DNA of 64,000 nucleotides from VYFG01 sp965221795 (GTDB lineage Bacteria > Pseudomonadota > Gammaproteobacteria > Arenicellales > Poriferihabitantaceae), in NCBI GenBank assembly GCA_965221795.1, contig OZ244914.1, positions 3,286,001 to 3,350,000 on the forward strand. Direction: 5' to 3'. The notes below the pieces were generated by a model. The model searched no databases. It saw only the letters and a program-made list of their open reading frames with translations, and was not told where the DNA came from. The position numbers and the translations under genes were made by a program. Positions 18,815 to 28,202 of the stretch are shown piece after piece; position 1 is the first letter of the stretch; every line of letters starts with the position of its first letter.

Positions 18815-19132
18815 ATGGCAGAAGACACCGATCGGGAGCTGGAGAGACAGTTCCGGCGACTGCATGAACAGAATCACGAACGGGCGAAAGAGATCGCCGT
18901 GCTGAGGGCAGACATGAAGACACTGCAATCCGACCTCCAGGGAACGCTTGAGCGGTTCCGGACCGACATAGCCGACTGGAAAACCGAGATGGCCAAGCGG
19001 GATACTGAGATGACCAACCTGAAAACCGACATGGCCAGGCGGGAGAACCGGCAGCTGCTGGCGATCCTCGGCGGTATCGCGGCGGCCACCACGATCTTGG
19101 GTGTGCTGATCGCCGGGATACCTGTAGCGTAA
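18815..19132 (+). CDS. small coiled-coil protein with C-terminal membrane anchor (copy A)
   Basis: 105 residues, family not recognised by name. Residues 1-80 are strongly charged and helical with a seven-residue rhythm (DIADWKT, EMAKRDT, EMTNLKT, DMARREN), so a coiled coil is likely. Residues 82-104 (LLAILGGIAAATTILGVLIA) form one membrane segment at the very C-terminus, giving a tail-anchored layout. No signal peptide is present. Paralogues with the same plan lie at 44884-45192, 53589-53876 and 57270-57536. It stands alone between IS remnants. Function unknown; a loose resemblance to coiled-coil anchors such as DUF1640 proteins is only in layout. Confidence 0.75.
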   Translation: MAEDTDRELERQFRRLHEQNHERAKEIAVLRADMKTLQSDLQGTLERFRTDIADWKTEMAKRDTEMTNLKTDMARRENRQLLAILGGIAAATTILGVLIAGIPVA

Positions 19133-19510
19133 GACTACTGCTACTACCGCCGCCTGCAGGCGGCGCAAACAGCCTGATATTGCATCACGGTCATTTTCGG
19201 TGCCGGCCAGTGCGCCATGTGCGCTCCAGTGCGCATGGAACGGCTTGGCCGGGCACGTCAATCTTGATCTTTTCCTTCATCTCGGCCTTGGTCGGCCGGT
19301 AGCCGATCCGGTTATTTCGTTACTTTCGTATGTAATTCGTGTCTGCCAAAAAACCCGAAATACGGGCATAACACATTGATATTATGTGCTATAATCGCAT
19401 CTTTCTGAACGGAAGATTGGCCTGAAACGGCGGGTTTCGAGTGATACTGCCCGCATTCCGGCGAGGTCCGCAGATCTTCACCCATCTGCGACCCGTTGCG
19501 AAGCGGTCCC

Positions 19511-20033
19511 ATGAGGCCAGTGCCGCATCCCCAGATGACAATCGGCGAGGTCCGGACCGAGGACATGGAGCGGAATCCGAAATCCCGTGATGACCTTCCG
19601 GCACTGCTGGCGGGACGGCAGCACCGGTACGGTGACCGGGACCTGCGGAGCCGCCTGTTCGGGCTGCTGGAGGCGCACCTAGTGCTGGACCGCGACCACG
19701 GGACGGGCGTTCGGGCATGGCGAGGTGGCGGATGCGGGTGATGGGGGTGGTGAAGCCGGGTCTCGGGTGCGACAATGACCGGCGGCACGAGCGGGTGAAC
19801 GAGCACCGGATGCTGCGCCGGTTCCTGGGGCATGCGAGCGTTTCGTGCGAGGACCCGTACCCTCTGCAGAGGGTCATGGACAACGTGGAGCGGCTGGCCG
19901 GGGTCGGTCGGCGGGTGGTGGAGAGCGGCCACAAGGTGGCCGGAAAAAGCCTGGCGCGCCGCGGATCCGCCTGCCCGCTCCCGTCAAGCCTGGAACGGGA
20001 TGCCATGACCCGGGCCCCGGAATTCCTTCCTGA
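19511..20033 (+). pseudogene. ISNCY-type transposase N-terminal remnant
   Basis: The text MTIGEVRTEDMERNPKSRDD with LPALLAGRQHRYGDRDLR, then in another frame MGVVKPGLGCDNDRRHERVN, LGHASVSCEDPYPLQRVMDN and VVESGHKVAGK, follows the N-terminal half of ISNCY-family transposases, whose usual pattern is a LQ/HxLQTLxDN stretch after NEHxTLRxFLGH. A frameshift lies near 19700, and similarity fades after 20000, before the catalytic domain. The sequence is GC-rich compared with its flanks. It is dead, and the outer ends of the element were not found. Confidence 0.68.
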
Positions 20034-20875
20034 TGCAGCGCACCAAACATGGGAAAACGGCAGATTCGGTGCGGGACTGCGCGGCATTCCGCTTCGCCGT
20101 CTTCTACCCTCGGCCTGCCAGCAACTGAATCCGGGAGTTTTCTGGCAGACACTAATTCCCTAAATTTAGTAACTACTTGTTGCGCCAGGCAAAGTCCTGA
20201 AGTGGAGGGAGCGATGACATCGCAGAACCCATTGATCGCAGTCCAGCAGATTCGACTCCTGTCCGGCAAAGGCGCAGCCCACCAGCCGGGAGCGAGGGTT
20301 GCGTGGGGACGGCAACGCCTCTCGTGAAGCGTACCCAGCGGGCGGCGAAGCGGCGTTATGAAGCCCCGATATTCCCCAACGACGGTGCCTTCAGTATCGA
20401 GTAGCTGGGACCGCACCGGCCATGCCGCCAGGGCGAGGCACGGCCGGACCGTCCAGGGTCGCTGGAGCGGCGCAAAGCCATGGGATGGACGGTCGGGAAA
20501 CCGGGGAGAAACGGTATTCTCCCCCTGGAGAGTATGGTTGAGGGGTACCCGTACGAAGCCCCGGTCCGGCGATCGGTCTGCGGTCGCCGGGAGCGCGAAG
20601 GCGAACACGGTGAGACCGGCGACAGAAGGGGTATCGGCGAACGAATCAATCAGACGAAGGGAGGGGATGCCGGTGGTCTTAGTGCTCTGATCGTACCGTT
20701 GAAGGCGGGGAACCGTGTCCATCGGGACCCGCGGGAGGGAGCGGGCATCATGCCTACAGACCCACTGGTGGGCAACGAGGAGAGAAACCCGGAGTGCTAC
20801 CGACACGGACACGAAACCACAGGGGATCGCCGGACCGGCGAGGCAGCCCCCGGACCGGGTGTTCCCGTCCCAGCC

Positions 20876-21510
20876 CCATCGGATCGACATCGAATGGAGG
20901 CACGAGGCGTACCGCCGGACGCGGAAGGACGGTGCGGCGGGCATGGACGGCGTGACGGAGGCGGACGATGAGAAGGAACGGGAATCCCATCGTTCGGATC
21001 TCCGGAACCGGATCTAGTCGGGCCGCTACGATATTCCGCTGGTGCGTCGGCAGGGGATCCCGAAAGCGGACGGTAGGAGGCGACCCTGAGGCATCCCGGC
21101 GTTTGAGTACCAGGGGGGGGCGTAGCGGGCGATACGGAGGTTGCTGGAGCCGATCGACGAGCAAGAGTTTCTACCCGGTTCGTACGGCTTCCGGACCGAT
21201 CGGTCCGGTCATGATGCGCGGGACGCACGGCGTGCCGGCATCATGGATAAGGGCCAGCGGTGAGTGATCGAGGTGGACCTGAAATCCTATTTCGACAGGA
21301 TCCCACACGACCGCCTCCGGGAGGCGCTCGACCGGCGGATCAGGGATGGCGTGGTGAGCAAGAGGGTCGACCAACGGCTCCAGGCGGGCCTACGGGAAGA
21401 AGGAGTCCGGAAGCGAACGGATGCCGGAGCCCCCCCCCCCCCCCCCCCCAAGGTGGGGTACGGTCCCCGCTGCGATCGCTTCCTGGCCGCGTTGGCGATG
21501 CCCGCACTTC
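20876..21510 (+). pseudogene. group II intron reverse transcriptase/maturase remnant
   Basis: Broken frames together read like the N-terminal half of a group II intron-encoded protein: YRRTRKDGAAGMDGVTEAD, LVRRQGIPKADG, EPIDEQEFLPGSYGFR, then VIEVDLKSYFDRIPHDRL, LDRRIRDGVV and PQGGV. At least four frame breaks or stops interrupt it. A run of 20 C at 21430-21449 sits exactly where the TPQGGV motif should be. The YADD catalytic motif and the thumb and maturase domains are missing. About 700 nt upstream (20160-20870) could hold remains of the intron RNA, but no domain V was identified. Confidence 0.72.
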
Positions 21511-21912
21511 ACGACCAGATGGCCGGCGGCATCGCGGTGCTTCCAGTGGTGCTTGCGGAGCGAGGTCTCGTCGGCAGGCAGGAGCGGCATCTGCAGTCGC
21601 GACTGGATGGTCGCCGGTTGCCATTCCTCCCGGGCTCGGTATCGACGCATCCCCCACTCGATCCGGGTCGCTTCGGACACCCGTCTGCCTATCATCGACT
21701 GGAGCCGCGGTGCGCTCCTGCGCCGCAGGACCCTCGGCGAGAGGAGCCGGTTGACCGTGCGCGCGATCCCGCCCGCACCGTCCGGCAAGGGTCCGTGCAG
21801 AGATTCCGGAAAGACTCTGCGGGGAGTCTGCCCGCCCGCCGGACCGCACTTGATTACGGCATCAACAGGAGGCGCTTCAGTCACCAATTCCACCTCAACC
21901 AAGGGGTGCCGC

Positions 21913-22160
21913 CTAGGACTCCATACCCGCACCCGGGTCCAGTGTCTCCGGCGCGGGCCAGATGGCCGGGCCGCAGTTGGTGCCGCCGCCCTTGAAGGTG
22001 GCGAAATACCCATCTTAATTGATATTGTCCACGCCGTTGGAGGGTATGGGCTCCCTCGCCGGGAAGCATGCATTGTTCGCGCTGTAGCACACCTTGTCCC
22101 AGATGTGGACGGTGAACATGCCGGTGTGGAGGTGGTGGCGGTTTGTACCTATCCCCCGGG
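21913..22160 (-). pseudogene. remnant of cysteine-containing domain related to the gene at 63516
   Basis: The minus strand reads GMFTVHIWDKVCYSANNAC, PSNGVDNIN, a stop, DGYFATFKGGGTNCGPAIW and PAPE, ending in a stop at 21913. This matches the C-terminal domain of the protein at 63516-63989 position by position (GIFRVRIWGNFC, GLVNRYGYAATF, NCGPERWPSPE). The in-frame TAA inside the domain and the absence of a clear start make it a pseudogene. The family has no recognised name. Confidence 0.65.
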
Positions 22161-22217
22161 ATGGTGCTATAGAAGGTGCAGCGGCGGGCGATAGGACATG
22201 GAAAAGTTGAGCAATGA

Positions 22218-22248
22218 GAGCATTATTGGGTGATGCTCAATAATGCTC
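22218..22248 (-). terminator. perfect hairpin after the DUF4143 gene
   Basis: GAGCATTATTG at 22218-22228 and CAATAATGCTC at 22238-22248 form an 11-bp perfect stem with a 9-nt loop, starting three bases after the stop of the leftward ATPase gene. The following bases on that strand (TCATTG) are only mildly T-rich, so it may act as a terminator or as a 3' stabilising structure. Confidence 0.55.
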
Positions 22249-22251
22249 CTA

Positions 22252-23451
22252 TCAATAACCTGAATTAGCGGCTTCCGTAGATGGGGACTCTAAAATCTGA
22301 GCAACATGCTCCGCAACTTGAAATGCCATCACAATTTTCACGTCTTTGCGGGTATGTGGCATATTACCCCCATAAACAAGTAGTTTCCCTCCAGGCATGG
22401 AGAACATCTCGTCCAGGTGTCGAAATCCCTTGAAATATTCCTGATTGACAGTCTTTCCGGCCTTGATTTCTATGGGTAGCCAGCCAGTGCCGGTTCGTAG
22501 CATCAAGTCCACTTCGTTGCCGTTGCTGTCACGGTAAAAACACACCTCTGTGCGGCGGTCATGATTGAAGACAGTTTTGAGGACTTCGGTAACAACCAGG
22601 TTTTCAAACAATACGCCACGCAAGGGATGAGTGCGCAGATGTTCGGGTGAAGAGATGCCAAGCAGGAATGCGGCGATGCCAACATCGTGAAAAAAAATCT
22701 TCGGGCTCTTGACCAGACGTTTGCGGGTGTTTGCATGGAAAGGACGCAGGCGGAACACAATATAACTGACCTCAAGCAGGTTCAGCCATTCTCGTGCTGT
22801 AGCCTGACTGATGCCGCAGTCCGAACCTAATCGATTCAGGTTCAGTAGCTGGCCGGTATTACTGGCGCAAAGCTGCATGAAGACCTGAAATTGATCCAGG
22901 TTTCTGATCATGCTGAATTGCCGGAGGTCCCGTTCCAAGTAGGTAGCAACATAGTCCCGATAGAATGAGGTGGGCCTGAGTTTCCGGTCATGAACACGTG
23001 GGTATCCGCCATGTAAAAGCATCCTGTCGAGATCAGGGTTCTCAACGCCACCAGAAGACAATTCGGCCAGGCTGAGTGGCAACAGCGTAAACAAGGCGGT
23101 ACGGCCGGCAAGGGACTGGCTGGTAGCGCGTATGCTGAAGTCGCTGCTGCCGGTCAATACGTATTGGCCAGCACTTCCGCTCTCGTCCACCAACACCTGA
23201 AGATACGATGTCAATTCCGGAACGCGCTGCACTTCGTCGATGACGGCGCCATCTGGAAAGCCGGACAGAAAGTCGCGCGGGTCCTGCTGTGCGAACTGAC
23301 GCTGGTCGGGTGCTTCCAGATTCACGTACGGTAAATCAAAGACATGCCTGCACAATGTGGTTTTGCCGGACTGACGAGGCCCGGTCACTGTCACGACCGG
23401 ATAATTGCGGAAAGCATCTACCAACGAGTCGGCAATTTGTCTTGGAATCAT
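22252..23451 (-). CDS. AAA-type ATPase with DUF4143 C-terminal domain
   Basis: 399 residues from ATG 23451 (MIPRQIADSL). The frame is open 35 codons further up, through an AT-rich stretch that looks like promoter sequence, so the shorter start is preferred. Walker A GPRQSGKTT is near residues 24-32, and the Walker B-like segment is AVIDEVQRVPEL. The C-terminal half has the DUF4143 pattern with a nuclease-like core (FYRDSNGNEVDLM and PIEIKAG). Such proteins are common in accessory regions, often near toxin-antitoxin or restriction genes, and their role is not established. A second member is at 61342. It is followed by a perfect hairpin. Confidence 0.85.
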   Translation of the reverse strand: MIPRQIADSLVDAFRNYPVVTVTGPRQSGKTTLCRHVFDLPYVNLEAPDQRQFAQQDPRDFLSGFPDGAVIDEVQRVPELTSYLQVLVDESGSAGQYVLTGSSDFSIRATSQSLAGRTALFTLLPLSLAELSSGGVENPDLDRMLLHGGYPRVHDRKLRPTSFYRDYVATYLERDLRQFSMIRNLDQFQVFMQLCASNTGQLLNLNRLGSDCGISQATAREWLNLLEVSYIVFRLRPFHANTRKRLVKSPKIFFHDVGIAAFLLGISSPEHLRTHPLRGVLFENLVVTEVLKTVFNHDRRTEVCFYRDSNGNEVDLMLRTGTGWLPIEIKAGKTVNQEYFKGFRHLDEMFSMPGGKLLVYGGNMPHTRKDVKIVMAFQVAEHVAQILESPSTEAANSGY

Positions 23452-24840
23452 AACGGGTAGTTTAATGCATGAATTATGTAAAAGTAAAATTAAACTATCA
23501 AAATACATAATTATTGTATATTCTTTCGAACTCGACATTGGATTACCCTTATTCATCCATATTCCCGATTAATCCTCCGCGAAATATGGGGCTCATCGAA
23601 GCCCCCCGGATACGCCTATATTTTGACGGGAATAGCTTTATCTCGCTTTCTGTCATCGGCTCGGTCGCACACGTGACCGCGAGCCGACGGGGCGGCGGGT
23701 CGGAGCACTCACCATACTGGTTGAAAGCCCCTCCTCCTGGAGCGCGACCGTAGAACTCACCCCAAACCGGCCCTTCAAATTTCTGGATATTCTGCTTGGC
23801 ATGTCATCCTCTAAAGGCAAGGAACATCAACGGGATCATGAAAAAGGACAAGACCGCAGCGGCTGCAATCGGCAACAGGATAATGAAGATCAAAACCTTG
23901 ATGCGCCGGTTCATCTTATCCGGTTCGCGGTCTCGGCTTGCCATCACCATTTCTCACCCATCGCCACCGCAATCTCGGCCATTTCCTTGGCATCTTCCAA
24001 ATCCTCAATTTCCCCTTCCGATAATTCCAAGAGCCCCCCCCATTGATCCCGAGGCCTCCCTGTCGCGCCGCAGTAAGATGCTCTCGGTCTTGGCCGCCGC
24101 TTGAGGGTCGTGTACTTGCTGATGACACGGCAGTGGTCCAGGTATGCCGAACAGCTTACTATGGCGTATCGGCCTTTTGGGTCATGTCATTCCGCGGTTT
24201 TGTCAATAGATGTAACGCTTGCGCGATCGCCGGTCAACCGTGACTTGGCCCGATCCTCATCCGCCTGCGTAATCCAAGATCGGCCCTCCTGCTTCACCAG
24301 GTGCGTAAACAAGACCTCCGGATTTCCCCCCGCTCGCCGCGGCCTATCGCGTGCTCCAACAGCCGGTGAAGCAGACCATTATCCTGCAAATCGTCCCGGC
24401 TTAAATCTCAGGACCCAACCGGATTTTTCCTGAAAATCGCGGATTTCCCCCGGCCTTCGGATGGCGTTTCGGGGATGCTTTTGGAGCGCCCTCGGACCTG
24501 AACAATGAGGGTTTAGGACGTCCGGTGATTAGGCTGTTTCCTTTGCAAGCGGGCACTTCGAATAACCAAAATTTCGATAACTTCAACTATGGTATCTGTT
24601 TGATTATAAGAGAAATTAAAATTGACCGATCAAGTTATTCGAGGTACTCAAGCTATGAACAATACCCGCGTCAAGGTTGGTCCCGACGACTCCAGAGCCT
24701 TCCCGGAAAGAGGGAGTTGACTCTCCGATGGTGGATACTGCTACCGAAGATATGGTCGCCCTTCATCAGAAAGTAAAGTGAAGACGAGGCTATCCGGCAA
24801 ACGCTCGGGTCGGAACCGGTCTTTATCTATCAGGATTGAT
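23452..24840. other. 1.4-kb stretch without supported genes
   Basis: Short open frames on both strands have no recognisable products. Near 24655 a short frame begins MNNTRVKVGPDDSRAFPE, and a nearby out-of-frame piece reads MVDTATEDMVALHQKVK. Together they are suggestive of a decayed antitoxin-like gene, but too little is left to name it. 24520-24650 is markedly AT-rich. Pieces of C-rich and G-rich sequence (23990-24060) look like decayed foreign DNA. Confidence 0.35.
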
Positions 24841-24841
24841 G

Positions 24842-24872
24842 TAATATGATTGCATATATTGCAATCATATTA
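24842..24872. promoter_or_regulatory. palindromic operator-like site upstream of hicA
   Basis: TAATATGATTGCA (24842-24854), TATAT, TGCAATCATATTA (24860-24872) is a perfect 13-bp inverted repeat, ending eight bases before the hicA start. Its position fits the operator at which HicB or the HicAB complex represses its own promoter; the AT-rich centre may overlap the -10 region. Function is inferred from position and symmetry. Confidence 0.65.
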
Positions 24873-24880
24873 GCTGTGTA

Positions 24881-25133
24881 GTGAACAATAAGCAAAGAAA
24901 AACGCTATCCGCAGTCTTTCGCAAACCTGCCCCTGCAAATATTGAGTGGGCAGCGATTGAGGGATTGTTGCTCGCTGCCGGGGCAAATTTGATTGAGGGA
25001 AGGGGTCCAGAGTGCGCTTTGAGAAAAAAGGCAGGATCGTTGCGTTCCATCGCCCGCACCCATCCAGGGAAGCAAAGCGCTATCAGGTTATCGATGCCCG
25101 GAATTTTCTAGATGAAATCGGAATAAAGCCATG
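24881..25133 (+). pseudogene. hicA: HicA-type toxin gene with frameshift
   Basis: From GTG 24881 the frame reads MNNKQRKTLSAVFRKPAP, then WAAIEGLLLAAGANLIEGRG. A one-base shift at the G run 25002-25005 is needed to continue as SRVRFEKKGRIVAFHRPHP and FLDEIGIKP, ending at the TGA at 25131-25133. With that shift the product is a normal HicA-like mRNA interferase of about 83 residues including the conserved catalytic His region (FHRPHP). Without it the product ends in unrelated text at 25111. Its end overlaps the hicB start (ATGA). The shift could be real inactivation, slippage in the G run, or a base error. Confidence 0.75.
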
Positions 25134-25466
25134 AAGAATACTATGAAATTCAAGGGTTATACGGCCCGCATTGATTATGATGACGTTGATCAGCTGTTTT
25201 TGGGACACATTTCCGGAATCGACGATACTGTCGGTTTTCACTCCAATACCGTTGAAGGACTCAGACATGCCTTTCAGGAGGCAGTAGACGACTATCTCGA
25301 AGCCTGTGCCAAGATTGGGAAAAGTCCCCAAAAAGCCTACTCTGGGCAAGTCGTATTTCGAATCAGTCCAGAAATCCATCGCAAGATAGCGTTGGCGGCT
25401 GCGCAGGAAGGCAAAAGTATGAACCAGTGGGCGGAGGATGTCCTTGGGCAAGCAACAGGGATTTGA
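25131..25466 (+). CDS. hicB: HicB-type antitoxin
   Basis: 111 residues. The N-terminal part (KFKGYTARIDYDDVDQLFLG, HISGIDDTVGFHSNTVEGLR) is the HicB pseudo-RNase H fold. The C-terminal part (SGQVVFRISPEIHRKIALAA, GKSMNQWAEDVL) is a ribbon-helix-helix-like DNA-binding end, so it probably neutralises HicA and binds the palindrome at 24842-24872. The start overlaps the last codons of hicA. All conserved blocks are intact, so the antitoxin persists beside a frameshifted toxin. Confidence 0.85.
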   Translation: MKNTMKFKGYTARIDYDDVDQLFLGHISGIDDTVGFHSNTVEGLRHAFQEAVDDYLEACAKIGKSPQKAYSGQVVFRISPEIHRKIALAAAQEGKSMNQWAEDVLGQATGI

Positions 25467-25499
25467 TCGCTGCTGGACACAGGAAACTGGCCGATTATG

Positions 25500-25633
25500 A
25501 AATGACTATCAGACGCATGCGGATCAACATGGTCCACTAATGGGAGAACCGGCTACTTCTGGCTATATTCGGAGCCACCGGGCTGGTAGTCACTATCCTG
25601 AGTATTGCATTTATCGCTAAGACGTTTCGATGA
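25500..25633 (+). pseudogene. likely remnant of the coiled-coil/membrane-anchor family
   Basis: After a stop at about 25537 the frame continues WENRLLLAIFGATGLVVTIL then SIAFIAKTFR and stops at 25633. The stretch resembles the C-terminal end of copy A (ENRQLLAILGG with a membrane segment). The 40 bases before it read MTIRRMRINM, a weak echo of the charged repeats. No start block of the family type is found upstream. It is probably a decayed fifth copy. Confidence 0.45.
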
Positions 25634-25954
25634 TGCATAGAACACCGAATCTATCCCGGCATAATCCTCAAGGATGAACTGAACGAAATCGGCATCAGTA
25701 CCGTAGAGTTTGCGCGATAGTTGAAAATGTCCGAAAACCGCATGTCTGGCTTATGCGCCGCCGTCGCAGTATTACGGCAGCATGCCCTTCCTCACCCAGC
25801 GGGTCCGCCAGGACAGTAACCTCATTTTCATCATTCCCCGCGGACAGTGCTCACGATCAGGCCTGCAGCTGGGTCCAACGTATATGCACGCAGGGGCAGT
25901 TAAAAGCCACTTCCGGGGCCAAGACGATGGCATTACCAGGATGATTTTACACTT

Positions 25955-26399
25955 ATGGAAGGCAGCGGTGCGATCCAGGGTACCCTGATCCAGAACGAGG
26001 TCCCGAGTTTCCGCAAGTTGCACCTCGCCGACTGGGCCCGTCGGCACCGGGTGGTCGGGAGCGAGGTGGGTTCGGACGACCTGCAAGGCTTCGACGGCGT
26101 CACCGAGGCCGGATGCCGGCATCCGGTCGTAGTCAGTGGGGGTGGGACGTGCCGCGGTGGCGAAGCCGGAGTTCTACTGGGTCAATACCGTGCTCGGCAA
26201 TCGGAAGTCGGCCTTGCGTAGCCGTGACCATTCCTTCCGTCCGAAATACGCATAACGCGACCTCGCCGAATTCGAATATCGGTTCCATCGCTGGTATCAC
26301 CTGTCCGATCTCATCCCCAGACTCGCCGATGTCGCCTTGCGACCCCCGCTGATGCCGGAAAAACTCCTGAAACTCGGCTTGTGATTCATGGTAATTAGG
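25955..26399 (+). pseudogene. 3' part of a second IS1595 element
   Basis: Close in sequence to the last 450 bp of the element at 17345: RKLHLADWARRHRVVGSEVG, LQGFDGVTEAGCRHPVVVSG, then after frame changes DLAEFEYRFHRWYHL and PRLADVALRPPLMPEKLLKL. It ends with the same right terminal repeat TGATTCATGGTAATTAGG (26382-26399). The left end and 5' half are absent; similarity starts near 25960. At least two frameshifts are visible. Confidence 0.82.
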
Positions 26400-26758
26400 A
26401 ATTCTTTTGACCATGCCAATGGACCCCAATCACCATGACGCAAACGGCCTGGCCTTGACTACGAGAAATAAGCTCATGCTTCCGTGCATGGGACAGCTCG
26501 ATAGCAGTGTGACTTCCAGCTGTATTGGCTTAACCGTGTCCAGGCATTGGTCCTGATGCTCATATTTTTTCCAGAGGTCTTCCCAGACAAAACGCGGGGC
26601 CTAGTCATCAGAACCTTGTGCAGGTCTGACAAACCAGCAGGCTGGAGCTCTTTCCGGCTTGGATTTCATAACCGTTTCTTCTCCACTCACGTTTTGTGTT
26701 GTGCTGGCAAAGCCCTGGAATTTGGTCATGAATCGGCTTTGACTGATCGATCAGCCTG
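26400..26758. other. gap without supported gene
   Basis: 359 nt between the IS1595 right end and the stop of the nuclease-like gene. One 92-codon frame crosses into that gene antisense and has no recognisable product. Nothing else is seen. Confidence 0.35.
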
Positions 26759-28042
26759 CTATTTTTCAGACAGGTTATTCATGAATTTCTCGACTTCTTC
26801 TGCTACTTCCTCTGCCAACTTCTGAACTGCTTCTCTTCTTCTCCGCTTATTGAGCAGAAATAAAAATTCTTTGTCTGATGACAAATATTTACGAGGAAAT
26901 TTTAGATCGTTTATCGGGGATTTCCAACCAATAAGCCATTTATCGGATTTGTAATTTTTGTCAGGCAACTTTTCTCTAAGTGAATCGTAGTCTTCACTGT
27001 TACAGTAGTCTATCCTTTCGTTTTTTTCATCAAGAAGGGAAAAGCCATAATAAACCCAGCCATTGCCTTGAATTTCTATCGACAGCAAAATTTGTGACTT
27101 TCCCCAATCGCGAATTTTGAAGCTCCGGCTAAAAGTACCATTTTTACAAAGATTTTCACGAACAAGTTCCTCCAACTTTTTATCTTCCTCAATGCTGCGG
27201 ATAACGTCAATTCTCTCAGTCAGATTTTCGGCAAGCTCTTGCCAGAATCTAATTCGAGACTGAATCTTTGATTCCAGAAGTGCCTGTTCCAGTTGAGGTA
27301 TAAGTTCGTAGTTTTCGTCTTCCGTCAAGAGGTTTGATAATTCCATAGCGATATTTGTGTTTGTGGGTTGACCAGTCAAGTCTTTCAAAAGATTCCGGTA
27401 CTGAAACAGGATTTCTCGAATCGGAGCAATACATTGAACTGCTTGTAGCTTCGAACATTCTTCCAGCCAAGGAATTATTTCATCTCTGTATGATATGCAT
27501 TGAAATTCATCTTGATTAAGGCTAACGTCATCTTGATCAGGGCTTTTAAGAGAGTCTTCGCCAGGCTGTGAACCGTCCAAAGTCAGATAAATTAGCTTGA
27601 CTTGACCACCAAAATTCTTCCTTGCACCCTGATAAAGCCTGAAGAGTTGGTTATTCTGATCCCCGGCCAATATCTTGTTCTCGATTACGATTCTGGCTTC
27701 GTCTTTTTTCTCCAACATAATGTCGAACTGGGTTTGATCGATGCGTTTTTCACTCCTCACTCGATAAGATTCAGGATTGCTGTAGAAAGCGGTTTCCTTT
27801 GACTTAACGCATATCTTTTCCAGAAACAATTTCAAGAAGTCGGCCTTTTGATAATGTAATCCATGAGGATTTAGCAACTCCGCCAGAATTGGCGTGTGGG
27901 TTTTGACTTCCCTGTGCCTTATACGAAGTATGGAGAAGATATTGAAATTTTCGCCAGTCGCAGCGACTAATTCATCGTGCTTGTTTTTCAGAAGCCGAAT
28001 TTGTTTCAGTATCTCGGTTATTTTGCCCGTATTCCTGTTCAT
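26759..28042 (-). CDS. PD-(D/E)XK nuclease-like protein
   Basis: 427 residues, AT-richer than its neighbours, which suggests transfer. The N-terminal domain has the nuclease superfamily pattern: a helix with EVKTHTPILAELLNPHG (about 45-61), then D107 in FDIMLEKKD and E121/K123 in IVIENKI, the metal-binding core. The middle and end are mostly charged helices, closing with EEVAEEVEKFMNNL. Proteins of this layout occur singly in accessory regions and are suspected of roles in restriction or phage defence, but none is shown here. It stands alone, between an IS1595 remnant and a DUF4338-type remnant. Confidence 0.7.
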   Translation of the reverse strand: MNRNTGKITEILKQIRLLKNKHDELVAATGENFNIFSILRIRHREVKTHTPILAELLNPHGLHYQKADFLKLFLEKICVKSKETAFYSNPESYRVRSEKRIDQTQFDIMLEKKDEARIVIENKILAGDQNNQLFRLYQGARKNFGGQVKLIYLTLDGSQPGEDSLKSPDQDDVSLNQDEFQCISYRDEIIPWLEECSKLQAVQCIAPIREILFQYRNLLKDLTGQPTNTNIAMELSNLLTEDENYELIPQLEQALLESKIQSRIRFWQELAENLTERIDVIRSIEEDKKLEELVRENLCKNGTFSRSFKIRDWGKSQILLSIEIQGNGWVYYGFSLLDEKNERIDYCNSEDYDSLREKLPDKNYKSDKWLIGWKSPINDLKFPRKYLSSDKEFLFLLNKRRRREAVQKLAEEVAEEVEKFMNNLSEK

Positions 28043-28202
28043 TGATTAGCGTTGGGCTACCAGAAAGTCAGCGACATTTGCCGCCTTCCATTCCTCTTTG
28101 AGGCAATGTGAAGCGGGCTTCGCTCATTAGAGCTAGGTCGGTCAGTAACAATCCGACACAGTATACGACTGAGGTGTCGAAAGCAAGCATTAACAATGGC
28201 TC

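Noticed and set aside
19874..20944. 356-codon frame on the minus strand
   Set aside because: It is antisense to the ISNCY and group II intron remnants, rich in Arg, Pro and Ser as GC-rich shadow frames are, and has no recognisable domain.
21264..22194. Overlapping long frames on both strands after the C run
   Set aside because: They continue through decayed sequence; after the KSYFDRIPHDRL segment no reverse transcriptase or other motif appears, and the composition is GC-shadow-like.
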